Shown here piece after piece: positions 1 through 6,396 of a DNA stretch of 18,188 nt. Source of the stretch: Candidatus Bathyarchaeota archaeon (lineage in GTDB: Archaea; Thermoproteota; Bathyarchaeia; 40CM-2-53-6; RBG-13-38-9); NCBI GenBank assembly GCA_023144075.1, contig JAGLGJ010000005.1, forward strand, positions 1-18,188, read 5' to 3'. Under the pieces are notes generated by a model. That model was not told the DNA's origin. It saw only the letters and a list, made by a program, of their open reading frames with translations, and did no database searches. The position numbers were made by a program, and so were the translations under genes. Position 1 is the first letter of the stretch. Each line of letters starts with the position of its first letter.

Positions 1-1032
1 TACCTGTAAAGGATCTTCCATGCTATCCAATATTTCTTGAGCATTCTTTTGACATTCTTTTCTATAACCATCATCATCAATCCAGCGCAATGTCCGCTGA
101 GATATTGATTTTGGATCCAGATTACGAGTTAGCAAACCTTTCTCTTGAAGGTAAGACTCCACATATGTCGGTCCGGACGGAAAATATGATAGTGTTGGAA
201 CACCCATCAAAGCCGCTTCGGCTGTCATAGTACCTCCACCACCTATGAATACTGAAGAAAATGCTAAGAGAGCTGGGCCATAGACCATGGTCTTTGGCAC
301 AATTACTTTTCCTTTAAATTCTTTCAATAACTTGTAATGATGGTTATATCGTGGAAGAACAACTATTCTGGCTTCTCCACATTTTTTTAATAATTCATCA
401 AGAATCCTTGAAGCTAGATTCCTCCAGTCACCTTCCTTATTCAAGAGATATGCTGCAAATGATTCTTCAAGTCTCAATATGATTAACTTATCTTTTGGAT
501 CCAGACCTAACTTACGGAGAATTTTAGGATCCTTTTTCAAGTTTTTTATCCAAACGTAAGGATCCAAAGCATTGTATTGAATTATCTTTGACTTTGATAT
601 ACCATATCGGATCCAGTCTTCTTTGGGAATAATTGCTGGAGAAAAAAGTTTGTTCGCTAAAGGAACAGTTAACCTAGAAACGGCCTCTGCATGTGGAGAG
701 TCACTGACACAATAATATGGAATTGATAGCCCATAGGCTGCCCTTGCAGCCTCGACTGAAGGATAAGCCAAAACCAACTCTACATTTAGATTCTTCATCA
801 AACGTGCAAGTCTAGATGTTCTTTTCAAACTCTCATGTAACTTACCCTCTAAATTCAGTCGATAAGTTCCAATAATCCTAGCTTTAATCTTCTTCAATCG
901 TAAAAGATAGAGAGTCTCATGAAATCTCCTTGTAACCCTAACTACCTCATGTCCTTTATCTTCTATCCTGTTAGACAGTTCTCCAAGAAAGAGTGCTTGC
1001 TTTGGAGTAAGCATATCTACAAGTATCTTCAA
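1..1032 (-). CDS. DUF354 (COG1817) glycosyltransferase-like protein, C-terminal end cut by window edge
   Basis: The minus-strand frame is open from 1032 to base 1, giving 344 residues that begin MKILVDMLTPKQALFLGEL. It runs off the window without a stop; by comparison with the usual family length of about 350, only a few residues should be missing. The start resembles the DUF354 N-terminus (first beta strand, then TPKQALF). A glycine-rich stretch near residues 264-283 (GGGGTMTAEAALMGVP) followed by TLSYFPSG matches the family's nucleotide-sugar-binding-like region. The fold is GT-B glycosyltransferase-like; the exact reaction is unknown for most members. The start is taken as TTG at 1032 because homologues begin at this strand. 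An in-frame GTG at 1047 with AGGA just upstream would add five residues, and an ATG at 1014 would shorten it. It diverges from a nucleotide-sugar dehydrogenase, which supports a role in polysaccharide or glycoprotein glycan synthesis. Confidence 0.82.
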   Translation of the reverse strand, partial: MKILVDMLTPKQALFLGELSNRIEDKGHEVVRVTRRFHETLYLLRLKKIKARIIGTYRLNLEGKLHESLKRTSRLARLMKNLNVELVLAYPSVEAARAAYGLSIPYYCVSDSPHAEAVSRLTVPLANKLFSPAIIPKEDWIRYGISKSKIIQYNALDPYVWIKNLKKDPKILRKLGLDPKDKLIILRLEESFAAYLLNKEGDWRNLASRILDELLKKCGEARIVVLPRYNHHYKLLKEFKGKVIVPKTMVYGPALLAFSSVFIGGGGTMTAEAALMGVPTLSYFPSGPTYVESYLQEKGLLTRNLDPKSISQRTLRWIDDDGYRKECQKNAQEILDSMEDPLQV

Positions 1033-1144
1033 GTCAAAAGCCCACACAAACTTCCTAATACTTCAACGATCTAATTCGATTCAAATATGACACTTTCTCC
1101 AAATAAGCCAAATCTATTATCATATAACTCGTCAAATTCATTAA

Positions 1145-1164
1145 ATACTCATATTTTTGAGTAT
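1145..1164. repeat. 7-bp perfect inverted repeat in the divergent intergenic region
   Basis: ATACTCA (1145-1151) and TGAGTAT (1158-1164) are perfect inverted copies separated by six bases, TATTTT. They lie between the two divergent glycan genes, about 75 bases upstream of the dehydrogenase start and 113 bases upstream of the DUF354 start. A terminator is unlikely between two gene starts, so an operator for a dimeric regulator is the more natural reading. This is inference from symmetry and position only. Confidence 0.4.
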
Positions 1165-1208
1165 AATGACAGCTTAATAATAGAACAAGATCTCAAAAAA
1201 TCATGATT

Positions 1209-1218
1209 ATCTATAGAT
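1209..1218 (+). promoter_or_regulatory. TATA-like box (ATCTATAGAT) of the nucleotide-sugar dehydrogenase gene
   Basis: The 10-bp palindrome ATCTATAGAT ends 21 bases before the A of the start codon at 1239, so its centre is about 25 bases upstream. That is where an archaeal TATA box sits relative to the transcription start, which suggests a leaderless or nearly leaderless mRNA. No Shine-Dalgarno sequence is well placed before 1239. The same ten bases at the same spacing occur before the polymerase gene at 6397. Confidence 0.5.
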
Positions 1219-1238
1219 GGTGAAAAACACTGACTATA

Positions 1239-2609
1239 ATGAAACTCAAACCTGACATGATTCCAAAAAAACTTGCACGCGGAAACATTACCGTTGCTGT
1301 TATCGGACTCGGATGGATGGGCCTCCCTCTAGCCTGCCTCTTCGCAGAGGCTGGAGCGAAAGTGCTTGGCGCAGACAAAAACCAAAAACTAGTAGATAAA
1401 TTAAACAGAGGAGAATCTCCATTCGAAGAACCTAAACTCGGCCAACTAATAGCCAAACACGTTAGCTCAGGCAAACTAAAATCTCTGAATAATGTCGAAA
1501 ATGCCGCTTCAGGTAGTGAAGTAATAATAATTGCTGTTCCAACCTTGGTAGATAATCAAAAGCAAGCAGACTACACCATTCTCGAATCCGCCTGCAAAGA
1601 ATTGGGTAAAGGTTTGATCCCTGGGGCATTAGTAATACTCATGAGTACCGTGGCTCCGAACGTAGTTGAGAAAATCGTAAAACCTATTCTAGAGAAACAT
1701 TCAGGCCTTATCACAGGAGAAGACTTTGGACTAGCTTACAGTCCTATTAGAGCAATGTCGGGAAGAGCCCTAAAGGACATCCAAGAATACAAGAAAATAG
1801 TCGGTGGATTTGATGACGCCAGCCTAAAGGCTGCCTCAGCAGTTCTTAGTACAATAGTAAAATCAGGTATCATCAAGACAAGCAACTTAAAAACAGCTGA
1901 AGCATCAAAACTATTCGAGACAATCTATAGAGATCTCAATATAGCATTAGCAAACGAACTAGCGCTATATTGTGAAAGAGCAGAAATAGATTATTACGAG
2001 GCTATGAAATTAGCAAACACTCAACCATACTCACACTTACATCACCCAGGAATAGGAGTGGGAGGCCATTGTCTACCACTTTATCCCTATATGCTTCAGA
2101 CGGAAGCACAATCCGTAGGATTGAAACTCAAACTCATCATAGATGCAAGAAGAATCAATGATGAAATGCCCAAACATGTCGCAAGGCTTGCTGCCTCAGG
2201 ACTACGACAAGTAGGACGATCTCTTACCAGAGCAAAAGTAACAATCCTTGGTATCTCATACCGAGCCAACGTCAAGGAAACACGTTATTCACCAACAATC
2301 GAATTAATTGAGGCTCTCAAAAGAAGAGGAAGTAAAGTCAAAGTATATGATCCAAAATTCATATTTGCAGAGATAAAAACGATGGGTTATGAATCGGAAG
2401 CCACCATTGAAACTGTCCTGAAAGATGCAGAATGCATAATATTAACTGTAGGACACGACGAATTCAAACAACTTGACCCAATGAAACTTGCCTCCCTTTC
2501 TGCAAAAGGATGCGTTGTTGTTGATGCAGCTGGCATCCTAAAACCAAAAGAGATAGAAAAAACTGGAATGATCTACAGAGGCGTCGGAAGAGGCGTCTGG
2601 ACAAAATAA
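1239..2609 (+). CDS. Nucleotide-sugar dehydrogenase (UDP-glucose/GDP-mannose/UDP-ManNAc dehydrogenase family)
   Basis: This 456-residue protein is an NAD-dependent enzyme that oxidises the C6 hydroxyl of a UDP- or GDP-sugar to a carboxylate, giving uronic-acid sugars for surface glycans. An N-terminal Rossmann fold shows VAVIGLGWMGLPLA (about residues 19-32). The central part has KTAEASKLFETIYRDLN and the catalytic-cysteine motif GVGGHCLPLYP. The C-terminal UDP-binding domain begins near LGISYRANVKETRYSP and includes VKVYDP. The length is normal for the family. The motif YSPIRAMSGRAL stands where many members have a PER-type sequence, so I cannot name the sugar; WecC-like UDP-ManNAc dehydrogenase is one option. 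The ATG at 1239 sits about 25 bases after a TATA-like palindrome; a second ATG lies at 1257. The divergent DUF354 gene supports a role in glycan synthesis. Confidence 0.9.
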   Translation: MKLKPDMIPKKLARGNITVAVIGLGWMGLPLACLFAEAGAKVLGADKNQKLVDKLNRGESPFEEPKLGQLIAKHVSSGKLKSLNNVENAASGSEVIIIAVPTLVDNQKQADYTILESACKELGKGLIPGALVILMSTVAPNVVEKIVKPILEKHSGLITGEDFGLAYSPIRAMSGRALKDIQEYKKIVGGFDDASLKAASAVLSTIVKSGIIKTSNLKTAEASKLFETIYRDLNIALANELALYCERAEIDYYEAMKLANTQPYSHLHHPGIGVGGHCLPLYPYMLQTEAQSVGLKLKLIIDARRINDEMPKHVARLAASGLRQVGRSLTRAKVTILGISYRANVKETRYSPTIELIEALKRRGSKVKVYDPKFIFAEIKTMGYESEATIETVLKDAECIILTVGHDEFKQLDPMKLASLSAKGCVVVDAAGILKPKEIEKTGMIYRGVGRGVWTK

Positions 2610-2652
2610 CTACCTACCATTAGGATAATTATCCAAAATAGGTTGATACATC

Positions 2653-2928
2653 TTGAAAAAAAAATTGATGGAAATACTTGCATGCCCAATAGACAAACAT
2701 CACCCACTTGACCTTCATGTATTTGATGAGAAAAGTGAAGTTGTAGAGGGAATCATAGTATGTTCTGAATGCAACCGATTCTACCCGGTAATTGATGAGA
2801 TACCACACATGCTACCAGATAATCTTAGATCAAAAGATGAAGATTTGAAATTCCTCAAGAAATGGATCGAAAAACTTCCTGAAAAAGTGAAAACACAAGG
2901 AAAACCCTTCAATCTAGAAAGTAATTGA
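2653..2928 (+). CDS. Trm112-like zinc-binding protein
   Basis: This 91-residue protein matches the Trm112 family, small zinc-binding partners that stabilise and activate SAM-dependent methyltransferases acting on tRNA, rRNA and release factors. It shows MEILACPIDKHHPL at the N-terminus (Cys11), then VCSECNRFYPVIDEIPHMLP (Cys37 and Cys40). Only three cysteines are present: the first pair of the classical four-Cys site reads CPID, so a full zinc site is not certain. The C-terminal third is charged and likely helical. The start is TTG at 2653, preceded by AGGTTGAT, a weak Shine-Dalgarno match. It lies 43 bases after the dehydrogenase and may be cotranscribed with it. No methyltransferase gene is in the window, so its partner is elsewhere. 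Confidence 0.82.
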   Translation: MKKKLMEILACPIDKHHPLDLHVFDEKSEVVEGIIVCSECNRFYPVIDEIPHMLPDNLRSKDEDLKFLKKWIEKLPEKVKTQGKPFNLESN

Positions 2929-3055
2929 ACCATGATTTGTCCTCTAAAAAATAGCTAAAAATAAACTATAATTTTATTTAATGGAAGAACTCAACAAAGA
3001 CAAAAAGCCATCTCGTAAATATGACAATATCTGACTGCAGAGATGTAAGAAATAT

Positions 3056-3150
3056 AGCCCGGTAGTGTAGTGGACAAAGAAATACTAACCGTTCAAGCAT
3101 AGCGGGCCTTGGACCCGCGGACGGGAGTTCGAATCTCCCCCGGGCTACCA
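3056..3150 (+). tRNA. tRNA-Gln (anticodon UUG) with an enlarged D-loop, probably containing an intron
   Basis: All four arms can be drawn. The acceptor stem AGCCCGG (3056-3062) pairs fully with CCGGGCT (3140-3146), followed by discriminator A3147 and an encoded CCA. The D-stem is GTGT (3065-3068) with GCAT (3097-3100), including wobble pairs. The anticodon stem is GCGGG/CCCGC around the loop CCTTGGA (3107-3113), giving TTG at 3109-3111. The T-arm is GGGAG, TTCGAAT, CTCCC. The A1-U72 pair is the identity feature used in archaea to amidate Glu-tRNA(Gln) through GatDE. Two features are odd. The D-loop is 28 bases (3069-3096) instead of about 9, and removing 19 bases restores a normal loop. The base before the anticodon is C instead of the near-universal T33. 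Confidence 0.88.
3074..3092 (+). other. Candidate non-canonical tRNA intron in the D-loop
   Basis: Removing 19 bases here gives the D-loop AGTGGTCAA followed by GCAT, which is the normal archaeal tRNA-Gln pattern with G18G19 and A21. The exact edges are uncertain: shifting both ends by one base (3075-3093), or by a few more, gives equally good loops. Archaea remove non-canonical tRNA introns, including in the D-loop, with the EndA splicing endonuclease at bulge-helix-bulge structures. I tried several cut points by eye and found no clean 4-bp central helix, so excision is inferred only from the restored loop. Confidence 0.5.
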
Positions 3151-3221
3151 TAAACCACCAAATTAATTGTAACCCTATTGCTTCGCATAATATCTAAATC
3201 AAAAAAAGTTGATAGGGAACT

Positions 3222-3233
3222 CTATATTATTAT
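3222..3233 (+). promoter_or_regulatory. Likely TATA box for the 73-residue protein gene
   Basis: The stretch CTATATTATTAT is centred about 43 bases before the ATG at 3270. A start of transcription about 25 bases downstream would leave a short leader that includes AGGAG (3261-3265), a good Shine-Dalgarno sequence. The match is by composition and spacing only. Confidence 0.4.
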
Positions 3234-3269
3234 ACTCGTTAAATTAAGTGGAGTTCAAGTAGGAGAACA

Positions 3270-3491
3270 ATGTCGAAACTTCGAGTAGTAAAACGGAATA
3301 CTGAGATATACATCGAAGACGAAGATAATGCGCCAGTAATAATACCTATTTCAAACGCTGAATTAAAGCCACACGAAGTCTATGAAGGAATTCTTGAAAA
3401 AGGCCTCGCAGTTCCGAGTAAAGAAGACTTCCTTTACGTATTGATGCAAGTAATATACAAAGGAGAAGACTTCGAAGTAGTTATGCCTTAG
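3270..3491 (+). CDS. Small acidic protein of unknown function (73 aa)
   Basis: I do not recognise this protein. It begins MSKLRVVKRNTEIYIEDED and contains a basic N-terminal strand, a very acidic turn (EDED near residues 16-19), and two alternating hydrophobic stretches (PVIIPIS and FLYVLMQVIY). Acidic residues outnumber basic ones by about six. It has no cysteines, no membrane segment and no signal peptide, so a small soluble cytoplasmic domain is likely. The ATG at 3270 follows AGGAG by four bases and a TATA-like stretch lies upstream, which together make it a credible gene. It sits between the tRNA and the site-2 protease, about 120 bases from each, with no clear operon partner. Confidence 0.7.
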   Translation: MSKLRVVKRNTEIYIEDEDNAPVIIPISNAELKPHEVYEGILEKGLAVPSKEDFLYVLMQVIYKGEDFEVVMP

Positions 3492-3575
3492 ATCTAAATC
3501 AAGTCTAGATGCATATTATTCAGAATAAAGATACTATCGATAACCTAAGGAAATGACTTTAGAAGATTAATTAGC

Positions 3576-3586
3576 TTTACTATAAA
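3576..3586 (+). promoter_or_regulatory. TATA-like box of the site-2 protease gene
   Basis: TTTACTATAAA is centred about 25 bases before the TTG start at 3606. That spacing would place the transcription start at or next to the start codon, giving a leaderless or near-leaderless mRNA. Confidence 0.45.
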
Positions 3587-3605
3587 GTCTGGATAAGGGA
3601 TATTC

Positions 3606-4724
3606 TTGTCTTACCGAATTGGACATCTTGCAGGCTTTCAAATAGCAATTCACTATAGCTGGATCTTCATCTTCATCTTGATCCTTCTGATACTATCTAC
3701 AGGATACATGCCTTTCAACTATCCAGGTCTATCCGCAATAACATACTGGATAATCGGATTAATAGCTACAATTATGCTCTTTGCATCTGTTCTCTTTCAC
3801 GAATTATGTCATTCAATAGTAGCTCGAAGATATGGTCTGCCGATAGCTAGAATCACATTATTCTTCTTCGGAGGAGTCTCCGAAATGACCGAGGAACCTC
3901 AAGACCCAAGTATTGAATTGAAAATGGCTGCGGCAGGTCCCGTCTCAAGCTTACTACTAGCAGCTATATTTGGCATCGCATACTATTCTACCTCAAGCCT
4001 TCAGATGCCACCCCAAATTAATGCTCCTCTTGAGTATGGATTTTGGATAAACACATTTCTTGCTGGATTTAACCTTCTGCCGGGCTTTCCAATGGACGGC
4101 GGCAGAATATTACGTGCATCGTTATGGTTATGGAGAAAAGACTTAGTTGGTGCAACAAAAATTGCAGTTAGAATCGGCGTCTGGTTAGCTTATCTTATGA
4201 TTGCCATTGGGATATTACTGACCTTTGTGGGTTTGTGGCCGACAGGGATTTGGCTTGTCTTCATAGGATTTTTCCTTAAAAGCGGAGCCGAATCAAGCCT
4301 CAAACATACTCTGGTCAACAAGGCACTTTTAGGAATCTCAATAGGAGACATAATGACCAAAAATGTCAAGACTATTGAACCCGACATAAGCATAGACCTT
4401 TTCGTAAATGAATATCTGCTTCAATACAGACATGAAGTATATCCCGTATTGAAAGATGGAAAAATTCTAGGTTTAGCATCTATACAAGATGCAAAACAGA
4501 TTCCGAAAGATCGTTGGAAAACAACTTCTGTGAATGATATTATCAGACCGAACGAGAAGATTGTAATGGTAAGACCGGATAGAGAAGCTATTGATGCTTT
4601 AATGAAAATGTCAAAACATGATGTAGGTCAGGTCTTGGTAGTAGTTGATGGAGATCTTCTGGGAATAGTAACCCACAGCGATTTATTACAAGTTGTCAAA
4701 GCAAAGACAGAGCTAAATCTATAA
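3606..4724 (+). CDS. Site-2 protease family membrane metalloprotease (M50) with C-terminal CBS domains
   Basis: This 372-residue protein belongs to the intramembrane zinc proteases that cut substrate proteins within the lipid bilayer. The N-terminus MSYRIGHLAGFQIAIHYSW is typical. The zinc motif HELCH is at residues 65-69, inside a membrane helix, and the second metal motif FNLLPGFPMDGGRILRA (Asn156 and Asp164) follows. Hydrophobic segments lie near residues 18-33, 45-64, 110-127, 145-160 and 185-225. The cytoplasmic C-terminus, from about residue 246, holds two CBS motifs (IGDIMTKNVKTIEPD, then VNDIIRPNEKIVMVRPD), which usually sense adenine nucleotides and regulate the enzyme. Both catalytic motifs are intact. 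The TTG start at 3606 is chosen because homologues begin at this point. The natural substrate cannot be told from the context. Confidence 0.92.
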   Translation: MSYRIGHLAGFQIAIHYSWIFIFILILLILSTGYMPFNYPGLSAITYWIIGLIATIMLFASVLFHELCHSIVARRYGLPIARITLFFFGGVSEMTEEPQDPSIELKMAAAGPVSSLLLAAIFGIAYYSTSSLQMPPQINAPLEYGFWINTFLAGFNLLPGFPMDGGRILRASLWLWRKDLVGATKIAVRIGVWLAYLMIAIGILLTFVGLWPTGIWLVFIGFFLKSGAESSLKHTLVNKALLGISIGDIMTKNVKTIEPDISIDLFVNEYLLQYRHEVYPVLKDGKILGLASIQDAKQIPKDRWKTTSVNDIIRPNEKIVMVRPDREAIDALMKMSKHDVGQVLVVVDGDLLGIVTHSDLLQVVKAKTELNL

Positions 4725-4759
4725 AGTAAATTCACAATAGACAATCTGGAGTGACTGAT

Positions 4760-4903
4760 TTGGCTAAGGATCTAATATGTGGCATGAATATTAATGAAAA
4801 AACATGCAAAATAACCAGTCAATATCAAGGAAAAACATACTTCTTCTGTTCCCCAAACTGTAAAGAAAATTTCGAAAATGATCCAAGCAAATATGTTGAT
4901 TGA
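4760..4903 (+). CDS. Minimal YHS-domain metal-binding protein (47 aa)
   Basis: This short gene encodes 47 residues, from AKDLICGMNINEKTCKI to ENFENDPSKYVD. It is essentially one YHS domain: the DxxCGM-type motif (Cys7-Gly-Met), a middle cysteine at 16, then GKTYFFCSPNCKENF (Cys30 and Cys34), and the closing DPSKY. YHS domains bind metals and occur in copper/heavy-metal P-type ATPases, metal-associated enzymes and as free-standing small proteins. The start is TTG at 4760, placed after GGAGTGA (4748-4754); an in-frame GTG at 4751 overlaps that Shine-Dalgarno sequence and is less likely. It fills most of the gap between the protease and pgk. Its metal is not deducible; copper trafficking is one possibility. 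Confidence 0.85.
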   Translation: MAKDLICGMNINEKTCKITSQYQGKTYFFCSPNCKENFENDPSKYVD

Positions 4904-5059
4904 AGAGAAATCAATCATTTGTGATCTATTAAATTGAATAAATCGAATTTAAAGATCTTCTATAAAATAAAAACTAATTATTGATTGAGCTAGACTTGAA
5001 TCAAATTAGGAATTGCTGACTTCTAAGAAGAAAATACAAATTGGATAGACTGATTAAAG
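4904..5059. other. Intergenic region before pgk
   Basis: This 156-base AT-rich stretch separates the YHS gene from pgk. The only signal I see is a TATA-like run, CTATAAAATAA, at 4960-4970, which would give a pgk leader of about 70 bases. There is no good Shine-Dalgarno sequence before the pgk TTG, and no open reading frame of note. Confidence 0.4.
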
Positions 5060-6253
5060 TTGAAAACTTCAATAACAGACTTTCAAGATGATTTCTACAA
5101 AGGAAAAAAAGTACTAGTCAGACTTGATTTTAATGTTCCCATCAGCAATGGAGAAGTAGACGACGATTTCCGGATAAGAAGTTCAATTCCTACATTAGAA
5201 TACCTTTCAAGACGAGGAGCAAAATTAATCATCATATCACATTTAGGAAGACCTAAAGGAAAATATGAATCATATTTCTCATTAAAACCAGTAATTAGTC
5301 GATTACAATCTCTTCTTCCAGAAAAAAAAGTTAATTGGATTGACGATTGTATTGGCCATAATGTAGAAAATAGCATCCAAAAATTACAAAATGGCGAAAT
5401 CCTTCTTCTTGAAAATTTACGTTTCCATTCTGGAGAAGAAAAAAATGATGAAAAATTCGCTCAATCTTTAGCCTCTTACGCAGAGATATTTGTTAACGAT
5501 GCCTTTAGTGCTTCACATAGAAAACATGCATCAATTTATGGGGCCCCAACCCTTTCACAATATAGACTGGCGGGTCTTCAACTGCAGAAAGAGCTGAAAT
5601 ATCTCACGAATATAAGAGATGAACCGAAACAACCATTCGTTTTAGTTATTGGAGGAGCAAAAATACGTGATAAAATAGATGCTCTGAAAAGACTCATTGA
5701 TAAAGCTGAGAAAGTACTTGTTGGAGGCGCGATAGCTTACACTTTTCTTGCTTCAAAAGGATATTCCGTAGGTAAATCTCCTGTCGAAGATGATTACATC
5801 TCTTGGGCAGCTGAAATTCTTGAGAAGGAAGAGAAGATTTTACTTCCAGAAGATCAATTTATTGCTCCAAATATTGATGAGCGAAATCGTATTCAACTTG
5901 TTGGTACCGAGATTCCATCTGATATGATAGGTTTTGACATAGGCCCAAAAACCTCACAAAACTACATGTCTATGATATCATCTACTAGTGGTACAGTATT
6001 CTGGAACGGCCCTATGGGTATATTTGAGATAAGAGAATTCTCTCATGGAACTATAGACATAGTAATAGCTACCATTTTAGCTCGATTACGTGGAGCCGAG
6101 ACAGTTATTGGAGGTGGCGATTCAGTGTCTGCTTTACGAAAAATTATGGCAAATAAATCTGAGGTAAGTCATATCTCAACAGGCGGCAGTGCCTCACTTG
6201 AATTTATTGGAGGTAAAGCCCTACCGGGCATAGAGATACTCAAAGATAAATGA
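5060..6253 (+). CDS. pgk: Phosphoglycerate kinase
   Basis: This 397-residue cytoplasmic enzyme interconverts 1,3-bisphosphoglycerate plus ADP and 3-phosphoglycerate plus ATP, in glycolysis or gluconeogenesis. The N-domain shows VLVRLDFNVP (Arg21, Asp23, Asn25), SHLGRPKG (60-67), LLENLRFHSGEE (Arg121) and FVNDAFSASHRKHAS, which form the 3-phosphoglycerate site. The C-domain shows GGAKIRDKI (Lys201), VFWNGPMGIFE (313-323), GGGDS (351-355) and HISTGGSASLEFIGGKALPG. The length is normal. The usual TGGGAS loop near the nucleotide phosphates reads TGGSAS here, a Gly-to-Ser change at residue 377. The TTG at 5060 is the first possible start, because an in-frame TGA stop lies two codons upstream. No other glycolytic gene is adjacent. 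Confidence 0.97.
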   Translation: MKTSITDFQDDFYKGKKVLVRLDFNVPISNGEVDDDFRIRSSIPTLEYLSRRGAKLIIISHLGRPKGKYESYFSLKPVISRLQSLLPEKKVNWIDDCIGHNVENSIQKLQNGEILLLENLRFHSGEEKNDEKFAQSLASYAEIFVNDAFSASHRKHASIYGAPTLSQYRLAGLQLQKELKYLTNIRDEPKQPFVLVIGGAKIRDKIDALKRLIDKAEKVLVGGAIAYTFLASKGYSVGKSPVEDDYISWAAEILEKEEKILLPEDQFIAPNIDERNRIQLVGTEIPSDMIGFDIGPKTSQNYMSMISSTSGTVFWNGPMGIFEIREFSHGTIDIVIATILARLRGAETVIGGGDSVSALRKIMANKSEVSHISTGGSASLEFIGGKALPGIEILKDK

Positions 6254-6366
6254 GGGAAAATCTCATCAATTAGTGTGCAAATTCTTTTTGTAAAATATTA
6301 GAATAATCTTGAAACAGTCGCAGTTAGTAAAGGCTGAAGTTTCGGCAATGTCTAAACTTGAAAAAA
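6254..6366. other. Intergenic region between pgk and the Y-family polymerase gene
   Basis: This region contains a T-run (ATTCTTTTTG, 6281-6290) about 30 bases after the pgk stop, of the kind that ends archaeal transcripts. I see no gene here. The promoter-like palindrome of the next gene follows directly. Confidence 0.35.
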
Positions 6367-6376
6367 ATCTATAGAT
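6367..6376 (+). promoter_or_regulatory. TATA-like box (ATCTATAGAT) of the Y-family polymerase gene
   Basis: The palindrome ATCTATAGAT ends 21 bases before the ATG at 6397. This is the same ten bases and the same spacing as before the dehydrogenase gene at 1239. The position fits an archaeal TATA box for a leaderless transcript. Confidence 0.5.
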
Positions 6377-6396
6377 CAATTTAATGATGGACTAAT

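Noticed and set aside
113..614. Five GGATCC sites within about 500 bases in the DUF354 gene
   Set aside because: Four fall on repeated Leu/Lys-Asp-Pro codons and the fifth on Trp-Ile-Arg; there is no wider conserved sequence around them, so this looks like codon coincidence.
2981..3033. A 17-codon plus-strand ORF (starting MEELNKDKK) before the tRNA
   Set aside because: It has no Shine-Dalgarno sequence, is very short and lysine-rich as expected of AT-rich spacer, and overlaps the likely tRNA promoter region.
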